Shown: positions 25,698-34,693 of the stretch, piece by piece
Position numbering within the stretch: position 1 is the stretch's first letter
Layout: each line of letters begins with the position of its first letter
NCBI GenBank assembly: GCA_029856435.1
Contig: JAHQXB010000114.1
Coordinates: forward strand, 1 to 49,933
DNA: 49,933 bases
Source: Candidatus Jordarchaeia archaeon
Lineage (GTDB): Archaea; Asgardarchaeota; Jordiarchaeia; Jordiarchaeales; Jordiarchaeaceae
Reading direction: 5' to 3'
Notes under the pieces: generated by a model
Database searches by the model: none
The model's input: only the letters and a program-made list of their open reading frames with translations
What the model was told of the DNA's origin: nothing
Position numbers and translations under genes: made by a program

Positions 25698-27053
25698 ATG
25701 AGCGAAATTTTAGGCAAGGTGGAAAACATAATTACCCTCGCAGAAAGTATGGGAGCAGACGAAGTGGAGTTATTCATAACTCAAGGTAAATCATTTGAAA
25801 TAGAAATTAGGCAAGGACAAATAATTAGCAGTAGCAGTACCATAGACAGCGGAGTTGGAATTCGAGTTGTACTCAAAAAAGCTGTTGGGTTCGGCTACTG
25901 CAACACCCTAGATAAAAGGAAACTGGAACAAACCGCCGAAAAGGCAGTACAACTTGCCAAAAGCAGTAAGCCGGACAATAATTGGTGCGAACTGCCCCAC
26001 CCAAGTTCTTTTCCAGTAGTTAGAGGAATATATGACAAAAGGATTACCGAACTTTCTGTAGAGGACATAGTTGAAATTGCAGATAGAATGCTCCAAGCAA
26101 CCGCCGATTATGATAAGAGAGTAACGCCCTACTGGGGGGGCGCGGTTTCAGCACATGGAACATACGCTATCCTGAACAGCCATGGAGTAGAAGGTTTAGA
26201 GAAGAGCACAGTAATAGGTTGCATGATGGGAACTGTGGCTCAAGAGGGAAACCAAGTTTCACCAGAGTGTAGCGAAACTGACTATAAGCGTTCTTTAAAC
26301 ATTAAACCTGAAAATGTTGGACGAGAGGCAGCACGCCTAGCAATTGAATCCCTCAAACCCAAAAAAATAGAAACCGGAAATTACCCCGTTATATTAGCTC
26401 AGGACGCTCTGACTAGCCTATTGGGCTACACCTTTGTCCCCACTATAGGCGGTGATAATGTTATCAGAGACAAATCAGCTTATAAGAACAAACTGAATAC
26501 TCCTGTTGCCTCCGAAATGTTAACCGTAGAGGATGACGGAATTATGGAGAGAGGACTTAACACGGCCTCCTTTGATGGAGAAGGTACACCGAGGCAAAAA
26601 ACAACAATTATCGAAAATGGCGTCCTGAAAAACTTTATTTTCGACAATTACTTTGGAAGAAGGGCGGGAGTCAAATCAACAGGAAACGCCAAACGAAGGG
26701 GGTATTCAGCAACACCAAACATAGGCCCCACAAACCTATGCATAAAAAAAGGAGATAAGGATCCAGAAGAAATGGTGTCAGAAATAGAGAATGGACTATT
26801 TATCCGCGACGTACAGGGAGCTCACTCCAGTAATCCAGAATCCGGAGAAGTAAGTGTAGTTGCAACACCCTGCTGGAAAATCGAAAAGGGTGAAATAAAG
26901 TATCCAGTCAAAGGAGCAATGTTAGCTGGAAATATCTATGAAATGCTCAAAAGAATAGGAAGTATCGGAAACAACCTCAGGCAACTAGCTTATTTGGAAG
27001 CACCCTGGATTAGTTTCGAAAATGTGAGAATAGTTGGAGAAACTAAACTCTAA
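25698..27053 (+). CDS. tldE: TldE/PmbA-like protease partner subunit
   Basis: 451 residues, a paralogue of TldD without the HExxxH zinc motif, as expected of TldE (PmbA). Conserved parts: ELFITQGKSFEIEIRQG, GVGIRVV near the N-terminus, and SFDGEGTPRQKTTIIENGVLKNFIFDNYFGRR. The ATG follows the tldD stop without a gap, so the proteins are made in equal amounts for a heterodimer. Confidence 0.92.
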   Translation: MSEILGKVENIITLAESMGADEVELFITQGKSFEIEIRQGQIISSSSTIDSGVGIRVVLKKAVGFGYCNTLDKRKLEQTAEKAVQLAKSSKPDNNWCELPHPSSFPVVRGIYDKRITELSVEDIVEIADRMLQATADYDKRVTPYWGGAVSAHGTYAILNSHGVEGLEKSTVIGCMMGTVAQEGNQVSPECSETDYKRSLNIKPENVGREAARLAIESLKPKKIETGNYPVILAQDALTSLLGYTFVPTIGGDNVIRDKSAYKNKLNTPVASEMLTVEDDGIMERGLNTASFDGEGTPRQKTTIIENGVLKNFIFDNYFGRRAGVKSTGNAKRRGYSATPNIGPTNLCIKKGDKDPEEMVSEIENGLFIRDVQGAHSSNPESGEVSVVATPCWKIEKGEIKYPVKGAMLAGNIYEMLKRIGSIGNNLRQLAYLEAPWISFENVRIVGETKL

Positions 27054-27068
27054 CAAGTATTAGAAAGG

Positions 27069-27803
27069 TTACATCATTCTTCGCTTCCACTGGGGAATCT
27101 TTGATAAAAGCATCTCCTTATCAGTGGGACTTAGAGGCTGCTTAGGGGAATCAGCTCTAAGTTTCGCGGCAATCTTATTCATTTCGTAATAAATCGGGTG
27201 ATACAAAACTAGGGACTCCAAAGATTTTCTTGTAGACTCAATCTTTGCCGCAACTTCCTCCGCGGGCAGACTCCCCTCACAGAATTGCTCTAATTCATTT
27301 AACAAGCTAACTACCTTGTTAAGCGGCAGAGCCGAAGTAGTTATTTCGGAAACTGGCTTTAACGCTTCAGTCTTTGAATCCAACTGATCTAATGTAACTT
27401 TTGGTTCAGTGGCTTCCGTTTTAGGAGTATCTGGCGTTTCTTCAAAGATGGTAGGAGTAGCCTTTGCTTCCGATAAGAAAGATTCAGTAATCATTTCTTC
27501 GGAGACTTCCTGATCTGATACTTCTGTTGCTGGAGTCTCAATTGTTTCTGGAGAAATGGCTGTTTTCAATTCTGGTTCCTGTTCCGAAATTAGGGGCGGC
27601 TTGGGAACCGGGACAGTCGGCAATTTACTTAGCATCGTTTTTTCTATCTCTGAACCAGAGTTAACTGTTATTTTTTCCAGATTTGAGGATAAGTCAAGCA
27701 AGTCTTGCCTAAGCTTGCCCAATTGAAGAATCACATCTCGAATTGTATCTGCAACATCCTTCAATTTGCTTCTTACATTTTTCAGGTCCTCTTCTGAAGA
27801 CAT
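27069..27803 (-). CDS. Coiled-coil protein with a disordered Pro/Glu/Thr linker
   Basis: 244 residues. The first 50 are a helix with heptad character (VRSKLKDVADTIRDVILQLGKLRQDL). Residues about 60-150 are rich in P, E, T and S and low complexity. The last 80 form another helical unit (VVSLLNELEQFCEGSLPAEE) ending in PQWKRRMM. It converges with tldE. Unknown function; the layout resembles a scaffold or cytoskeleton-associated protein. Confidence 0.65.
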   Translation of the reverse strand: MSSEEDLKNVRSKLKDVADTIRDVILQLGKLRQDLLDLSSNLEKITVNSGSEIEKTMLSKLPTVPVPKPPLISEQEPELKTAISPETIETPATEVSDQEVSEEMITESFLSEAKATPTIFEETPDTPKTEATEPKVTLDQLDSKTEALKPVSEITTSALPLNKVVSLLNELEQFCEGSLPAEEVAAKIESTRKSLESLVLYHPIYYEMNKIAAKLRADSPKQPLSPTDKEMLLSKIPQWKRRMM

Positions 27804-27950
27804 TTGGATACCCCAACCGATGAGTAAATTACAGAAATACTACTAAAAATATGGATATCCACATACTTAAAAGTTCCAATAAAACTTTATTCTTTAATCA
27901 CCCCTAACTAAAATTTAAAGGAGGGCTATTTTTAAATCTCTGATACTGAA

Positions 27951-27960
27951 ATTTATATAA
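27951..27960 (+). promoter_or_regulatory. TATA box of the small protein gene at 27994
   Basis: TTTATATAAA lies about 40 bases upstream of the coding start and matches the archaeal TATA consensus. The transcript would begin near 27980, giving a very short leader. Confidence 0.5.
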
Positions 27961-27993
27961 ATTTAACATGATGTTAGGTTTGAGGTGGATGTT

Positions 27994-28257
27994 TTGCCAG
28001 CTCTCAACTGTGGAATAAATTATGAGGTTCACAAAGATAAGATAATTATTATAAAAGAGGATGAGCACCTTGAAATTCCTCTATCCAAAATCAATTGTGG
28101 ATTTATAGCTCTAAACACCATCTATATTGAGGTGGAAAATCCCGAAGGTTCAGAAAATAAATACGCGTATTATACTTTAAAAACGGATAATCTAGTTGAG
28201 CTATATAGATGTTTGTCAGAGTTAAATATAGAAGTGCTACGTCTCTATGCCTTCTAA
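27994..28257 (+). CDS. Small protein of unknown function
   Basis: 87 residues from TTG 27994, with GAGGTG six bases upstream; GTG 27985 would add three residues. The protein alternates short strands (YEVHKDKIIIIKEDEHLEI, NTIYIEVENPEG, YAYYTLKT) and ends in a helix (VELYRCLSEL), which suggests a PH-like or beta-barrel fold. Not recognised. Confidence 0.6.
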   Translation: MPALNCGINYEVHKDKIIIIKEDEHLEIPLSKINCGFIALNTIYIEVENPEGSENKYAYYTLKTDNLVELYRCLSELNIEVLRLYAF

Positions 28258-28264
28258 AAAGATT

Positions 28265-28281
28265 GCCCAAAAAGCGTGGGC
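28265..28281 (+). terminator. Short GC hairpin after the small protein gene
   Basis: GCCCA (28265-28269) pairs with TGGGC (28277-28281) just after the stop at 28257. It is probably the end of that transcript, or of both converging transcripts. The stem is only five pairs. Confidence 0.35.
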
Positions 28282-28347
28282 TTGCTTGAAGCCGAAAAGC
28301 GGTTTCCTAATACAAACTACAGGCTGTTGGCGAGGAGAATCCCAACT

Positions 28348-28923
28348 TTAGTCTTGGTTGTCAATCTTGTTGGTTCCCCATCTCTGATAGAGGTTATGTT
28401 CTAGTTTTAGTACGTCTAAAATTTTTCCAACTATAAAGTTTACTATTTCTTCTAAACTTTTAGGTTTATGATAAAAGCCGGGCATGGCTGGGAGAATTAC
28501 AGCTCCCGACAATTTAGCCTTAAGGAGATTCTCTAGGTTAGCTAGGCTCAGTGGCGTTTCCCTAGGTACCAATATGAGGAGCCTATTTTCTTTTAAGGTG
28601 CAATTTGCAGCTCTTCGAATCAGATTGTCAGAATACCCATGTGCGATTGCTGCCAAAGTTGTCATGGAGCAGGGCACTATAACCATACCGTCTATGGGAA
28701 AAGAGCCACTAGCTATGCTTGCTGTTAAATCCGAGTTGTCGAAAGTTCTTGTTGCAAGTTTAGAAAAATCTTCGGGGGGTATCCCCAGCTCCAGTTCGAT
28801 TATCCGCTTCCCCGCTTCGGAAATAACGAGAAAAACTTCCACTTTTCGCTTTCTTAATTCTTTCAGGAAATTGTAGGCATAGGAAACTCCGCTTGCACCC
28901 GTAACTGCCACTATTAACCTCAA
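28348..28923 (-). CDS. ubiX: UbiX-type flavin prenyltransferase
   Basis: 191 residues. The start is placed at TTG 28923 (MRLIVAVTGASG), with GGGGTG seven bases upstream. GASGVSYAY binds FMN, PCSMTTLAAIAHGYSDNLI and LVPRETPLS are the UbiX hallmark blocks. UbiX attaches a dimethylallyl group to FMN to make the cofactor of UbiD decarboxylases. No ubiD is in the window. In archaea the pathway serves quinone or mevalonate-type routes. The tail after 180 is unremarkable. Confidence 0.92.
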   Translation of the reverse strand: MRLIVAVTGASGVSYAYNFLKELRKRKVEVFLVISEAGKRIIELELGIPPEDFSKLATRTFDNSDLTASIASGSFPIDGMVIVPCSMTTLAAIAHGYSDNLIRRAANCTLKENRLLILVPRETPLSLANLENLLKAKLSGAVILPAMPGFYHKPKSLEEIVNFIVGKILDVLKLEHNLYQRWGTNKIDNQD

Positions 28924-29011
28924 ACAAAGACACCCCAAAGTTAATTTAGCAAACTACACATATAAGTTTAATACAATAATTTAGTTGTAGCATTTGGAGG
29001 AGAGCTCCGAA

Positions 29012-29719
29012 ATGTCACATAAGTTAAGCGAATATGATTTAAACGCAAAAACTAAACCCAAGATGGAAGAAAAAATCAGTACCAAAAACAAGTACTACTT
29101 TCCAGCAAAAATTAGCAAGAATGATGCTGAAAGAATAGCGGAGTCTAAAAAAACCAGGGTTTTCGATAAAGGGAAAGGCCCTGTAAGTGTGGCTGCGGTG
29201 AGCCTTTTTTACGAGCCATTTATTCTAGCAGAAGGAAAAGCCGACCTAGACTACCTAAGAAAGAGGGATTTCGAGTTTTACTTTGATGAGACGGTACACA
29301 GCGCCAGAATAGGCGACACAATCGTTAAACCAGCAAAGGCGGACGTGGGAAAAAAAATCAAGATGCCAGGTGTGGAGAGAGTTAATCTCACAAGAGCCGC
29401 CAAGTGGTTATTTAACCCCATGGGAGGAGCGCAACCCTTAGAATCCATTCCAAGCACTGCAAAACAGGCTGCCACCGCAAGCTGGCTAAACCAGCATAAA
29501 AAAGAGATAGTAGACCCTTCAATAACTCCAGAAAAAATAATTAAAATGTTGAAGGATTCACTAGCAGCAAAACCCACCGATTCTAACAGGATGTTGAGTA
29601 CCAGTATCAAAATAGACCTGACCACTTACCTTATGCCTGCCTACTATGTTACATACAAGAGGGAAACAGAGAGCAAAGCCGCAAGAATTGATGGTGTTAG
29701 CGGAGAGATAACAGTTTAG
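29012..29719 (+). CDS. Conserved-looking protein of unknown function
   Basis: 235 residues from ATG 29012, with GGAGGA about 11 bases upstream at 28996-29001. The N-terminal 30 residues are polar. A globular part begins at about 35 (YYFPAKISKNDAERIAES), with VSLFYEPFILAEGKADLDYL and FEFYFDETVHSARIGDTIV. The end, YYVTYKRETESKAARIDGVSGEI, looks like a PepSY-type strand set. No membrane segment. I do not recognise it with confidence. Divergent from ubiX. Confidence 0.65.
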   Translation: MSHKLSEYDLNAKTKPKMEEKISTKNKYYFPAKISKNDAERIAESKKTRVFDKGKGPVSVAAVSLFYEPFILAEGKADLDYLRKRDFEFYFDETVHSARIGDTIVKPAKADVGKKIKMPGVERVNLTRAAKWLFNPMGGAQPLESIPSTAKQAATASWLNQHKKEIVDPSITPEKIIKMLKDSLAAKPTDSNRMLSTSIKIDLTTYLMPAYYVTYKRETESKAARIDGVSGEITV

Positions 29720-29770
29720 GCCTCACCAGTCAAAATTGCACAAATAGATTTTAGCAACATAATTGACTGA

Positions 29771-30367
29771 TTAAATTGTTAAAACCAGACTACACAGGGT
29801 TAGTGTTACTGCCACACTTATGGGATTGAGTAAATTATCATTTATTGGCGGAGTGAAGTAGTCTAGAGCTATGAAGACCACTGCAACAATTAGGGAAGTT
29901 AGTGGAAAAAATCCTTTGAAATAAAACATGGCTCCCAAAGTGATTAGAAAAGCGGTTACACCCCCTGCTATTAGGCCCTCAAAAGATTTCAAATTTCCTC
30001 TAGCTTCATAGTGGTGCCTTCCCCACTCATACCCTACAGTTGCTGCTGCGGCATCAGCAATTGCTGCCACCAAAACTGAGATTATCATTATATACGCTGG
30101 AAAAAGGAATATGAGGATAGTCGAAGCTAAAACAAAATAGAAGTATGCTGCAACTCTATTTTTTTCGTCTGGCTTAATTATTCTAGAAACCATAATATTT
30201 AGCGGGAAATTTGGGTCTCTCAGCCTCCAAACCTCAACAATCGCAAATAATACGAGAGTTGAGATAGAGAGTATGGCTGCTGGTAGCCAGCCAGCCCCCA
30301 AATATATGACGGCAAAAATGAGGGCTAGCATGTGAAAGGTTTTTCTGCGTAAGTTTCTAATGTTCAC
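29771..30367 (-). CDS. CTP-dependent dolichol/phytol kinase-like membrane protein
   Basis: 198 residues with about six membrane helices. LRRKTFHM near the N-terminus, ADAAAATVGYEWGRHH and KSFEGLIAGG in the middle are the motifs of the SEC59/DGK1/phytol kinase family, which phosphorylates polyprenols or diacylglycerol using CTP. In archaea such enzymes may salvage dolichol or geranylgeraniol for lipid and glycan carriers. The start is GTG 30367. Substrate unproven. Confidence 0.8.
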   Translation of the reverse strand: MNIRNLRRKTFHMLALIFAVIYLGAGWLPAAILSISTLVLFAIVEVWRLRDPNFPLNIMVSRIIKPDEKNRVAAYFYFVLASTILIFLFPAYIMIISVLVAAIADAAAATVGYEWGRHHYEARGNLKSFEGLIAGGVTAFLITLGAMFYFKGFFPLTSLIVAVVFIALDYFTPPINDNLLNPISVAVTLTLCSLVLTI

Positions 30368-30699
30368 TCTTAATACCCCACATCACTAAGGGCTTTTCAC
30401 ATTTGAGGGTATTTATGCCTATCGAATTAACTGATGGTTCTTCACGACAATATGTTTAAGCCCAAAATAAATTCGTTGCTTAACGAATATTATTTTCATA
30501 TATTAATAAAAATTAATTTTACTGAATATAAAAATCAGTATTGAACTAATATATTAAATATTTTATATGTATATATAGGGTGTTAACAGGATTTTAGAAG
30601 CGAAAAAGAGCATTATAAGTTAAAAATATAACTTTTAAAAACCATATAGGAATAGCAATCATTGCAAAGGATGCTTTAAAGAAGGGAGGTATAATAAAC
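30368..30699. other. Very AT-rich gene-free region with hairpins
   Basis: About 330 bases, estimated near 75-80 percent AT. It holds ATTCGTT-GCTT-AACGAAT (about 30466-30483), a perfect seven-pair hairpin, and TACTGA/TCAGTA around an A-rich loop. GGGAGG near the right end is the ribosome site of the next gene. No origin-binding repeats or replication genes are near, so I do not call an origin. Confidence 0.4.
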
Positions 30700-31011
30700 T
30701 TGCATAAAGAGGAGAAAGCTCGTGAACACAGCAAAGAAGAATACTTAGAAGTAAAAAAGAGTTTAACTCCCACACCCAAAGAACCCCTAGAACTTACAGA
30801 AGAAGAATTAACCCTATTAAGCATAATTGGGAAGGGAAGAAAAATATTTGAAAACCTGTATGTGGAGTTCAACGCCCCCCGAAAGGCGATTGGAAAACCA
30901 CCATTATCAAGAGAGGAACTACACAAAATTTTGGAAGAGCTGAAAAACAAGGAACTTGTAAATCTCACAGAGGTGTGGAGCACCACGGATAAAGCTGAAA
31001 AGTATCTATAG
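30700..31011 (+). CDS. Small charged protein, possible winged helix
   Basis: 103 residues starting at TTG 30700 with GGGAGG ten bases upstream. The N-terminal 35 residues are very charged and probably disordered. From about 43, ELTLLSIIGKGRKIFENLYVEF and SREELHKILEELKNKELVNLTEVW have a winged-helix feel (helix, turn, recognition helix, wing). Function unknown. Confidence 0.6.
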   Translation: MHKEEKAREHSKEEYLEVKKSLTPTPKEPLELTEEELTLLSIIGKGRKIFENLYVEFNAPRKAIGKPPLSREELHKILEELKNKELVNLTEVWSTTDKAEKYL

Positions 31012-31151
31012 TTTTGTATTCATGCGTCTGTGATAGAAAAACAAATCTGGGAATTAAAAATAGATGTACTTATTCGAGTTAATATACTGCATTTATTACT
31101 TTTAGCTCAAATAGGTATCCTATATTACCCCTTTTTGAATGAAGTTCATCA

Positions 31152-31652
31152 TTATTTCTCGCTCTTGTACGATTTTTTAAAGTAATATTCTAGTGTTCTC
31201 TCTACAGCCTCTTTAGCTGATATTTTGCCCTTCTTCAATTCGTTAAAAATTTGCTCTGTCTCATTTTGGTATTCGATTTCCACTCCTCCCTTCCTACCAA
31301 CTATTTCGTCAAGTTTAGGCAGAAACTCTTGAAAGGCCCCCCGCTCTCCATTCCACCATTGGAGGGAACCATAAGACTGGGTGAAAGCATCTCGAATATC
31401 TTTGAGAACATTTACTACATCATCATTAGTGTCACAGTAAGATACAACTATAAGGTGTTCAGAAGGGAGGGAAACAAATTTTTTATCCCCAAAAATGATA
31501 CTTTCTAAATCCTTTCCACTAATGTTTTTTCCAAAATCACTAAGCGCGCTTAAGAATCCAGAAACCAAATTCTCGTCCGCTTCCAAACTTCCATACTTCC
31601 TATGAAACACACAAAGCCCGTCACGGCGCAAAATATAGATGTTATGAATCAT
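31152..31652 (-). CDS. Longin/roadblock-like domain protein
   Basis: 166 residues from ATG 31652 (AGAGG eight bases upstream; a TTG at 31694 would extend it). The first 115 residues, with HNIYILRRDGLCVFHRKYGS, NLVSGFLSALSDFGKNI, LIVVSYCDTNDDVVNVLKDI, follow the strand/helix order of longin- or roadblock-type GTPase-associated domains common in TACK/Asgard archaea. A charged C-terminal helix pair follows (ISAKEAVERTLEYYFKK). A link to the small GTPase at 6063 is inferred only. Confidence 0.65.
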   Translation of the reverse strand: MIHNIYILRRDGLCVFHRKYGSLEADENLVSGFLSALSDFGKNISGKDLESIIFGDKKFVSLPSEHLIVVSYCDTNDDVVNVLKDIRDAFTQSYGSLQWWNGERGAFQEFLPKLDEIVGRKGGVEIEYQNETEQIFNELKKGKISAKEAVERTLEYYFKKSYKSEK

Positions 31653-31961
31653 TAAAGGAGCCTCTCTCCTCAATTTTCGTTGAAAAAATTTCAATTACCT
31701 TCCAATAACGAGTATTTTGTCTACATATTTACCATCTTCGTATTAATAACCTTTTTTCTGTAGCACCAAAAATTCTAGTTTTTAGGAGACACCCCTCTTT
31801 ACACCATTTCCAGCGATTAAAGCTCGAGCCTTCACGCCAACATTTTGCAGCAAGTTAAATTGAGGATGTATCCTAAATTTTTAAACAGAAAGGGTTGGAG
31901 ATTCAATTTCCCTCTAGGTGCACTTAAATTGGTGAAAACACCATTTGAAAAAGTTATTAAT

Positions 31962-32057
31962 TGGTAGCAAGGAGCGGATTCGAACCGCTGTCCAGGACTA
32001 TCTCCTACTCATCAGAGCTCCAGAGGCCCCGATGCTTGACCACTACACCACCTTGCT
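31962..32057 (-). tRNA. tRNA-Gln (CTG) with intron and encoded CCA
   Basis: Reading leftward: acceptor AGCAAGG pairs with CCTTGCT, discriminator A at 31965 and CCA encoded at 31964-31962. The D-arm carries TAGTGGTCAAGC, the anticodon stem GGGGC pairs with GTCCT, the loop CT-CTG-G/A gives anticodon CTG, and the T-arm is AGCGG-TTCGAAT-CCGCT. A 20-nt intron sits at the canonical 37/38 site. The mature RNA is 76 nt. Confidence 0.93.
32000..32019 (-). other. tRNA-Gln intron (20 nt) with BHB site
   Basis: The precursor forms a central helix CUCU/GGAG of four pairs with bulges GGA and AUA. Cutting after the second base of each leaves G37 joined to A38. The intron itself folds GCUC-UGAU-GAGU. This shows that BHB-type splicing operates in the organism, which supports the alba intron call. 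Confidence 0.85.
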
Positions 32058-32155
32058 AAAATACTTTCTGCATTTTGCTAATTATCTTTACAAGGTTAAA
32101 AAACTTTCGAGGCTGCAAAACAACACACGAATGAAGATTTTAGGAGGAAAAATGA

Positions 32156-33166
32156 GTGAACCAAAAATTTAAAATTTTTCTACAACATCACCCCTTTCAA
32201 GGGAGTAGAAACCATTTGCAGAATACTGGCGAATTTTTTTCTTTGGTTCAGCAATGTGCTACACTGGCCGTGCTGTTAGAGGTTAGTGGTTACCCCAAGC
32301 CAGGGAACGTGCATCGCACCCGTGATACGCCCAAAACCCGCTATGAACACTTTCTGGCTGGCGCGGTGGCCATTAGTCCAAGTGTGGGGAATGCGGCTCT
32401 AAGCGGGTATCGAATATATTTGGGGGAGATAAATATCAAAGAAGCCAGTGTGGGGCAACACATTCTAAGAGCGGTCATAGATACGTCAAATTGGCAACTT
32501 GGGGGGAACGTCAATCTTGGAACTATCCTCCTTTTTATTCCTCTGGCGGTGGCTGCAGGGATGGCACATCCTTGTGGTAAAATTGTTTCAAGCAAGCTCA
32601 GGGAAAATGTTAGAAAGGTTATGGAAAACACTACAGCTAATGATACATTAGCCGTTTATGAAGCGATTGGCATCGCTAATCCGGGGGGGTTAGGCAAGGT
32701 GGAAAAGTATGATGTTACAAATGAAGTGTCAAAATCTTTAATTAGGGCGAAAGGCGTGACTCTGCAGGATGTTTTTAGGATAAGCGCTGGTTGGGACAAT
32801 ATTAGTAAGGAGTGGGTAACTGGTATGGAGATTACCTTTGAGGTTGGTTATCCAGCGTTCTTAAGGGTTTATAATGAGTTTAGGGATGTAAACACAGCTA
32901 CTGTACACACTTTCCTAGAAATATTGTCAAAAAATCCCGACTCTCTTATTCAGAGGAAAATGAGTAAGGAGAAGGCGTTGGAGATTAGCAAGGCAGCCGA
33001 GGAGATTCTTAAACAGGGCGGTTTGATGAGTGAAAAGGGAAGGGCTATGTGCTGGAAACTTGATGAAAAATTACACAGATTTAAGGGTAAGCTTAACCCC
33101 GGTACAACCGCTGATCTTACTGCTTCTTCAATCTTTGTAGCTTTGCTGGAAGGATTCCGGTTCTAA
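32156..33166 (+). CDS. Triphosphoribosyl-dephospho-CoA synthase-like (CitG family) protein
   Basis: 336 residues. EVSGYPKPGNVHR, the LGGNVNLGTILLFIPLA block and the repeated helical layout place it in the CitG/MdcB family. In archaea no citrate lyase is expected; related proteins occur near H4MPT genes in methanogens and methylotrophs, so a nucleotide-transfer step in cofactor synthesis is plausible but unproven. The GTG 32156 start follows AGGAGG by 9 bases. An ATG four bases before it is out of frame. The first about 30 residues lack family similarity, so translation may start later. Confidence 0.75.
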   Translation: MNQKFKIFLQHHPFQGSRNHLQNTGEFFSLVQQCATLAVLLEVSGYPKPGNVHRTRDTPKTRYEHFLAGAVAISPSVGNAALSGYRIYLGEINIKEASVGQHILRAVIDTSNWQLGGNVNLGTILLFIPLAVAAGMAHPCGKIVSSKLRENVRKVMENTTANDTLAVYEAIGIANPGGLGKVEKYDVTNEVSKSLIRAKGVTLQDVFRISAGWDNISKEWVTGMEITFEVGYPAFLRVYNEFRDVNTATVHTFLEILSKNPDSLIQRKMSKEKALEISKAAEEILKQGGLMSEKGRAMCWKLDEKLHRFKGKLNPGTTADLTASSIFVALLEGFRF

Positions 33167-33323
33167 ACAAAAAAACTAAGTTTTCGGAAAATTTGGGCTA
33201 AAAGGTTTTCACATATAAATGGTGGCTTGTAGCAGGGTGGTAAAATTTTTGCTATTTTTCCGATAAGTTATTTATTTGCCAAATTTACTTACTTTATGTA
33301 AGGGTTTTTGAGGAAGATTAAAT

Positions 33324-34556
33324 ATGGTCTCAGGAGTCTTTGTCCTCAACTTTGTGGGAAAGAATGTTTCAGTTGTTGCTTCAATAATTCACGCCGGCGA
33401 CGTTACTGAAAAGGATATTCTAGATATTTTTTCCAAGGAAGAAATTGAATGTGGAACTATAGGTCTCTTTTCTAGAGGCAAAGATAAAATATTATACTAT
33501 GCCACCGCTGAGGATGATGGTAAATATCTTCTAGGCATAATACTAGGTTCAGAGATAGATCATGCACTATTCGAAACGCCACTGAGGGAAGAGGCTAAGC
33601 TTTTATTGCATAGGGACGGAGTGAAAAATCTTTCTTCTAATCTGAAACCGGGCTATCAAAATATAATTAGGAGAGCCATGAAAAGTATCGAGGAGAGAAT
33701 CTCAGAGATATACAAGGATAAGGAAGAAGCACGTAGAAAAATTATTAGCTTGGAGGAAAAATTAAAAAATCTATACAGCGAAGAAAAACAACTGCTGCTA
33801 GAATTGGAAAAAGGAGAAGAGACGGATACAATCATCAGAAAAATTGAAACCATAATATTAAACCAGAAAGAGCTGGAAGAACTCATTAAAGAGCAGAAAA
33901 ATATTGAAAAGATATTTGAGGAAAAATTCTCCAATCTCAAAAGCGAACTAGCAAAACTGCATGCAGTAAATAGCCAGATTCCCGAATTCACTCTCCAACA
34001 ACCACCAGCGGAAGCCCTAGAAGAGGCAGAACCTGAACCTTTGGTAGAGTCCACAAGTTCCGAAATTTCAAATTTAATGAAAAAATTGGAAGCTCTATCA
34101 CATATACAATCAACTCTAAAAACCGAATTGGTTTCTGATGAAGGGCAAACCGCTTTGGTTCCAGAAACTATACCTGCATATAGTGAAATGAGTGAGCAGG
34201 TGATAGAATCCGTTGCTTCAGGAGCACCTCCAGGTACAACTCTGGAAAGAGAAGAAAAGGCTACAATGTCTGACATTCTTGTAGAAATGGTCGGTGAAGT
34301 GAAAGCTGCAATTTTGGAGTACCTATTCTGGATAAGGAAACCCAAAACAATCATTGAGATTTCGCAAGACCTCGAAACCACTGCCCAAATGATAATAGAA
34401 AACGCTGAGGATTTGGTGAACCAGGGGTATGCATGTAAATTATCCAAAAAGAATACAAAGGAAGTCTACTTAACAGTATGCCCCAATTGCCCGTTACAAT
34501 CCAGATGCCAAAAAGAACGAGCAATCAATTGGGATCAAATAGCACACAAAAAATAA
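33324..34556 (+). CDS. Longin-like/coiled-coil/winged-helix protein
   Basis: 410 residues in clear parts. 1-110: alpha/beta domain starting VSGVFVLNFVGKNVSVVASI, which may be profilin- or longin-like. 115-215: strong coiled coil (IEERISEIYKDKEEARRKI, LEEKLKNLYSEEKQLLLELE). 220-310: low-complexity linker. 320-380: winged helix (VKAAILEYLFWIRKPKTIIEIS). The end has CPNCPLQSRC, a likely zinc site. No family recognised. The layout suggests a membrane-trafficking-like adaptor or regulator. Confidence 0.7.
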   Translation: MVSGVFVLNFVGKNVSVVASIIHAGDVTEKDILDIFSKEEIECGTIGLFSRGKDKILYYATAEDDGKYLLGIILGSEIDHALFETPLREEAKLLLHRDGVKNLSSNLKPGYQNIIRRAMKSIEERISEIYKDKEEARRKIISLEEKLKNLYSEEKQLLLELEKGEETDTIIRKIETIILNQKELEELIKEQKNIEKIFEEKFSNLKSELAKLHAVNSQIPEFTLQQPPAEALEEAEPEPLVESTSSEISNLMKKLEALSHIQSTLKTELVSDEGQTALVPETIPAYSEMSEQVIESVASGAPPGTTLEREEKATMSDILVEMVGEVKAAILEYLFWIRKPKTIIEISQDLETTAQMIIENAEDLVNQGYACKLSKKNTKEVYLTVCPNCPLQSRCQKERAINWDQIAHKK

Positions 34557-34693
34557 ATAGTCCCAAACCGTTTCAAATCCATTAGATTATTCACACTTAA
34601 CAATGTTGTTTCTAATGTTTCCATTTAACATTTTAAGGGGGAAACGCATTTTTAATAATTGAATCTTTAAAATTTCTATTACGGTAATTATGG

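Noticed and set aside
30430..30600. Replication origin in the AT-rich hairpin region
   Set aside because: No origin-binding repeats and no cdc6/orc gene nearby; AT-richness alone is not evidence.
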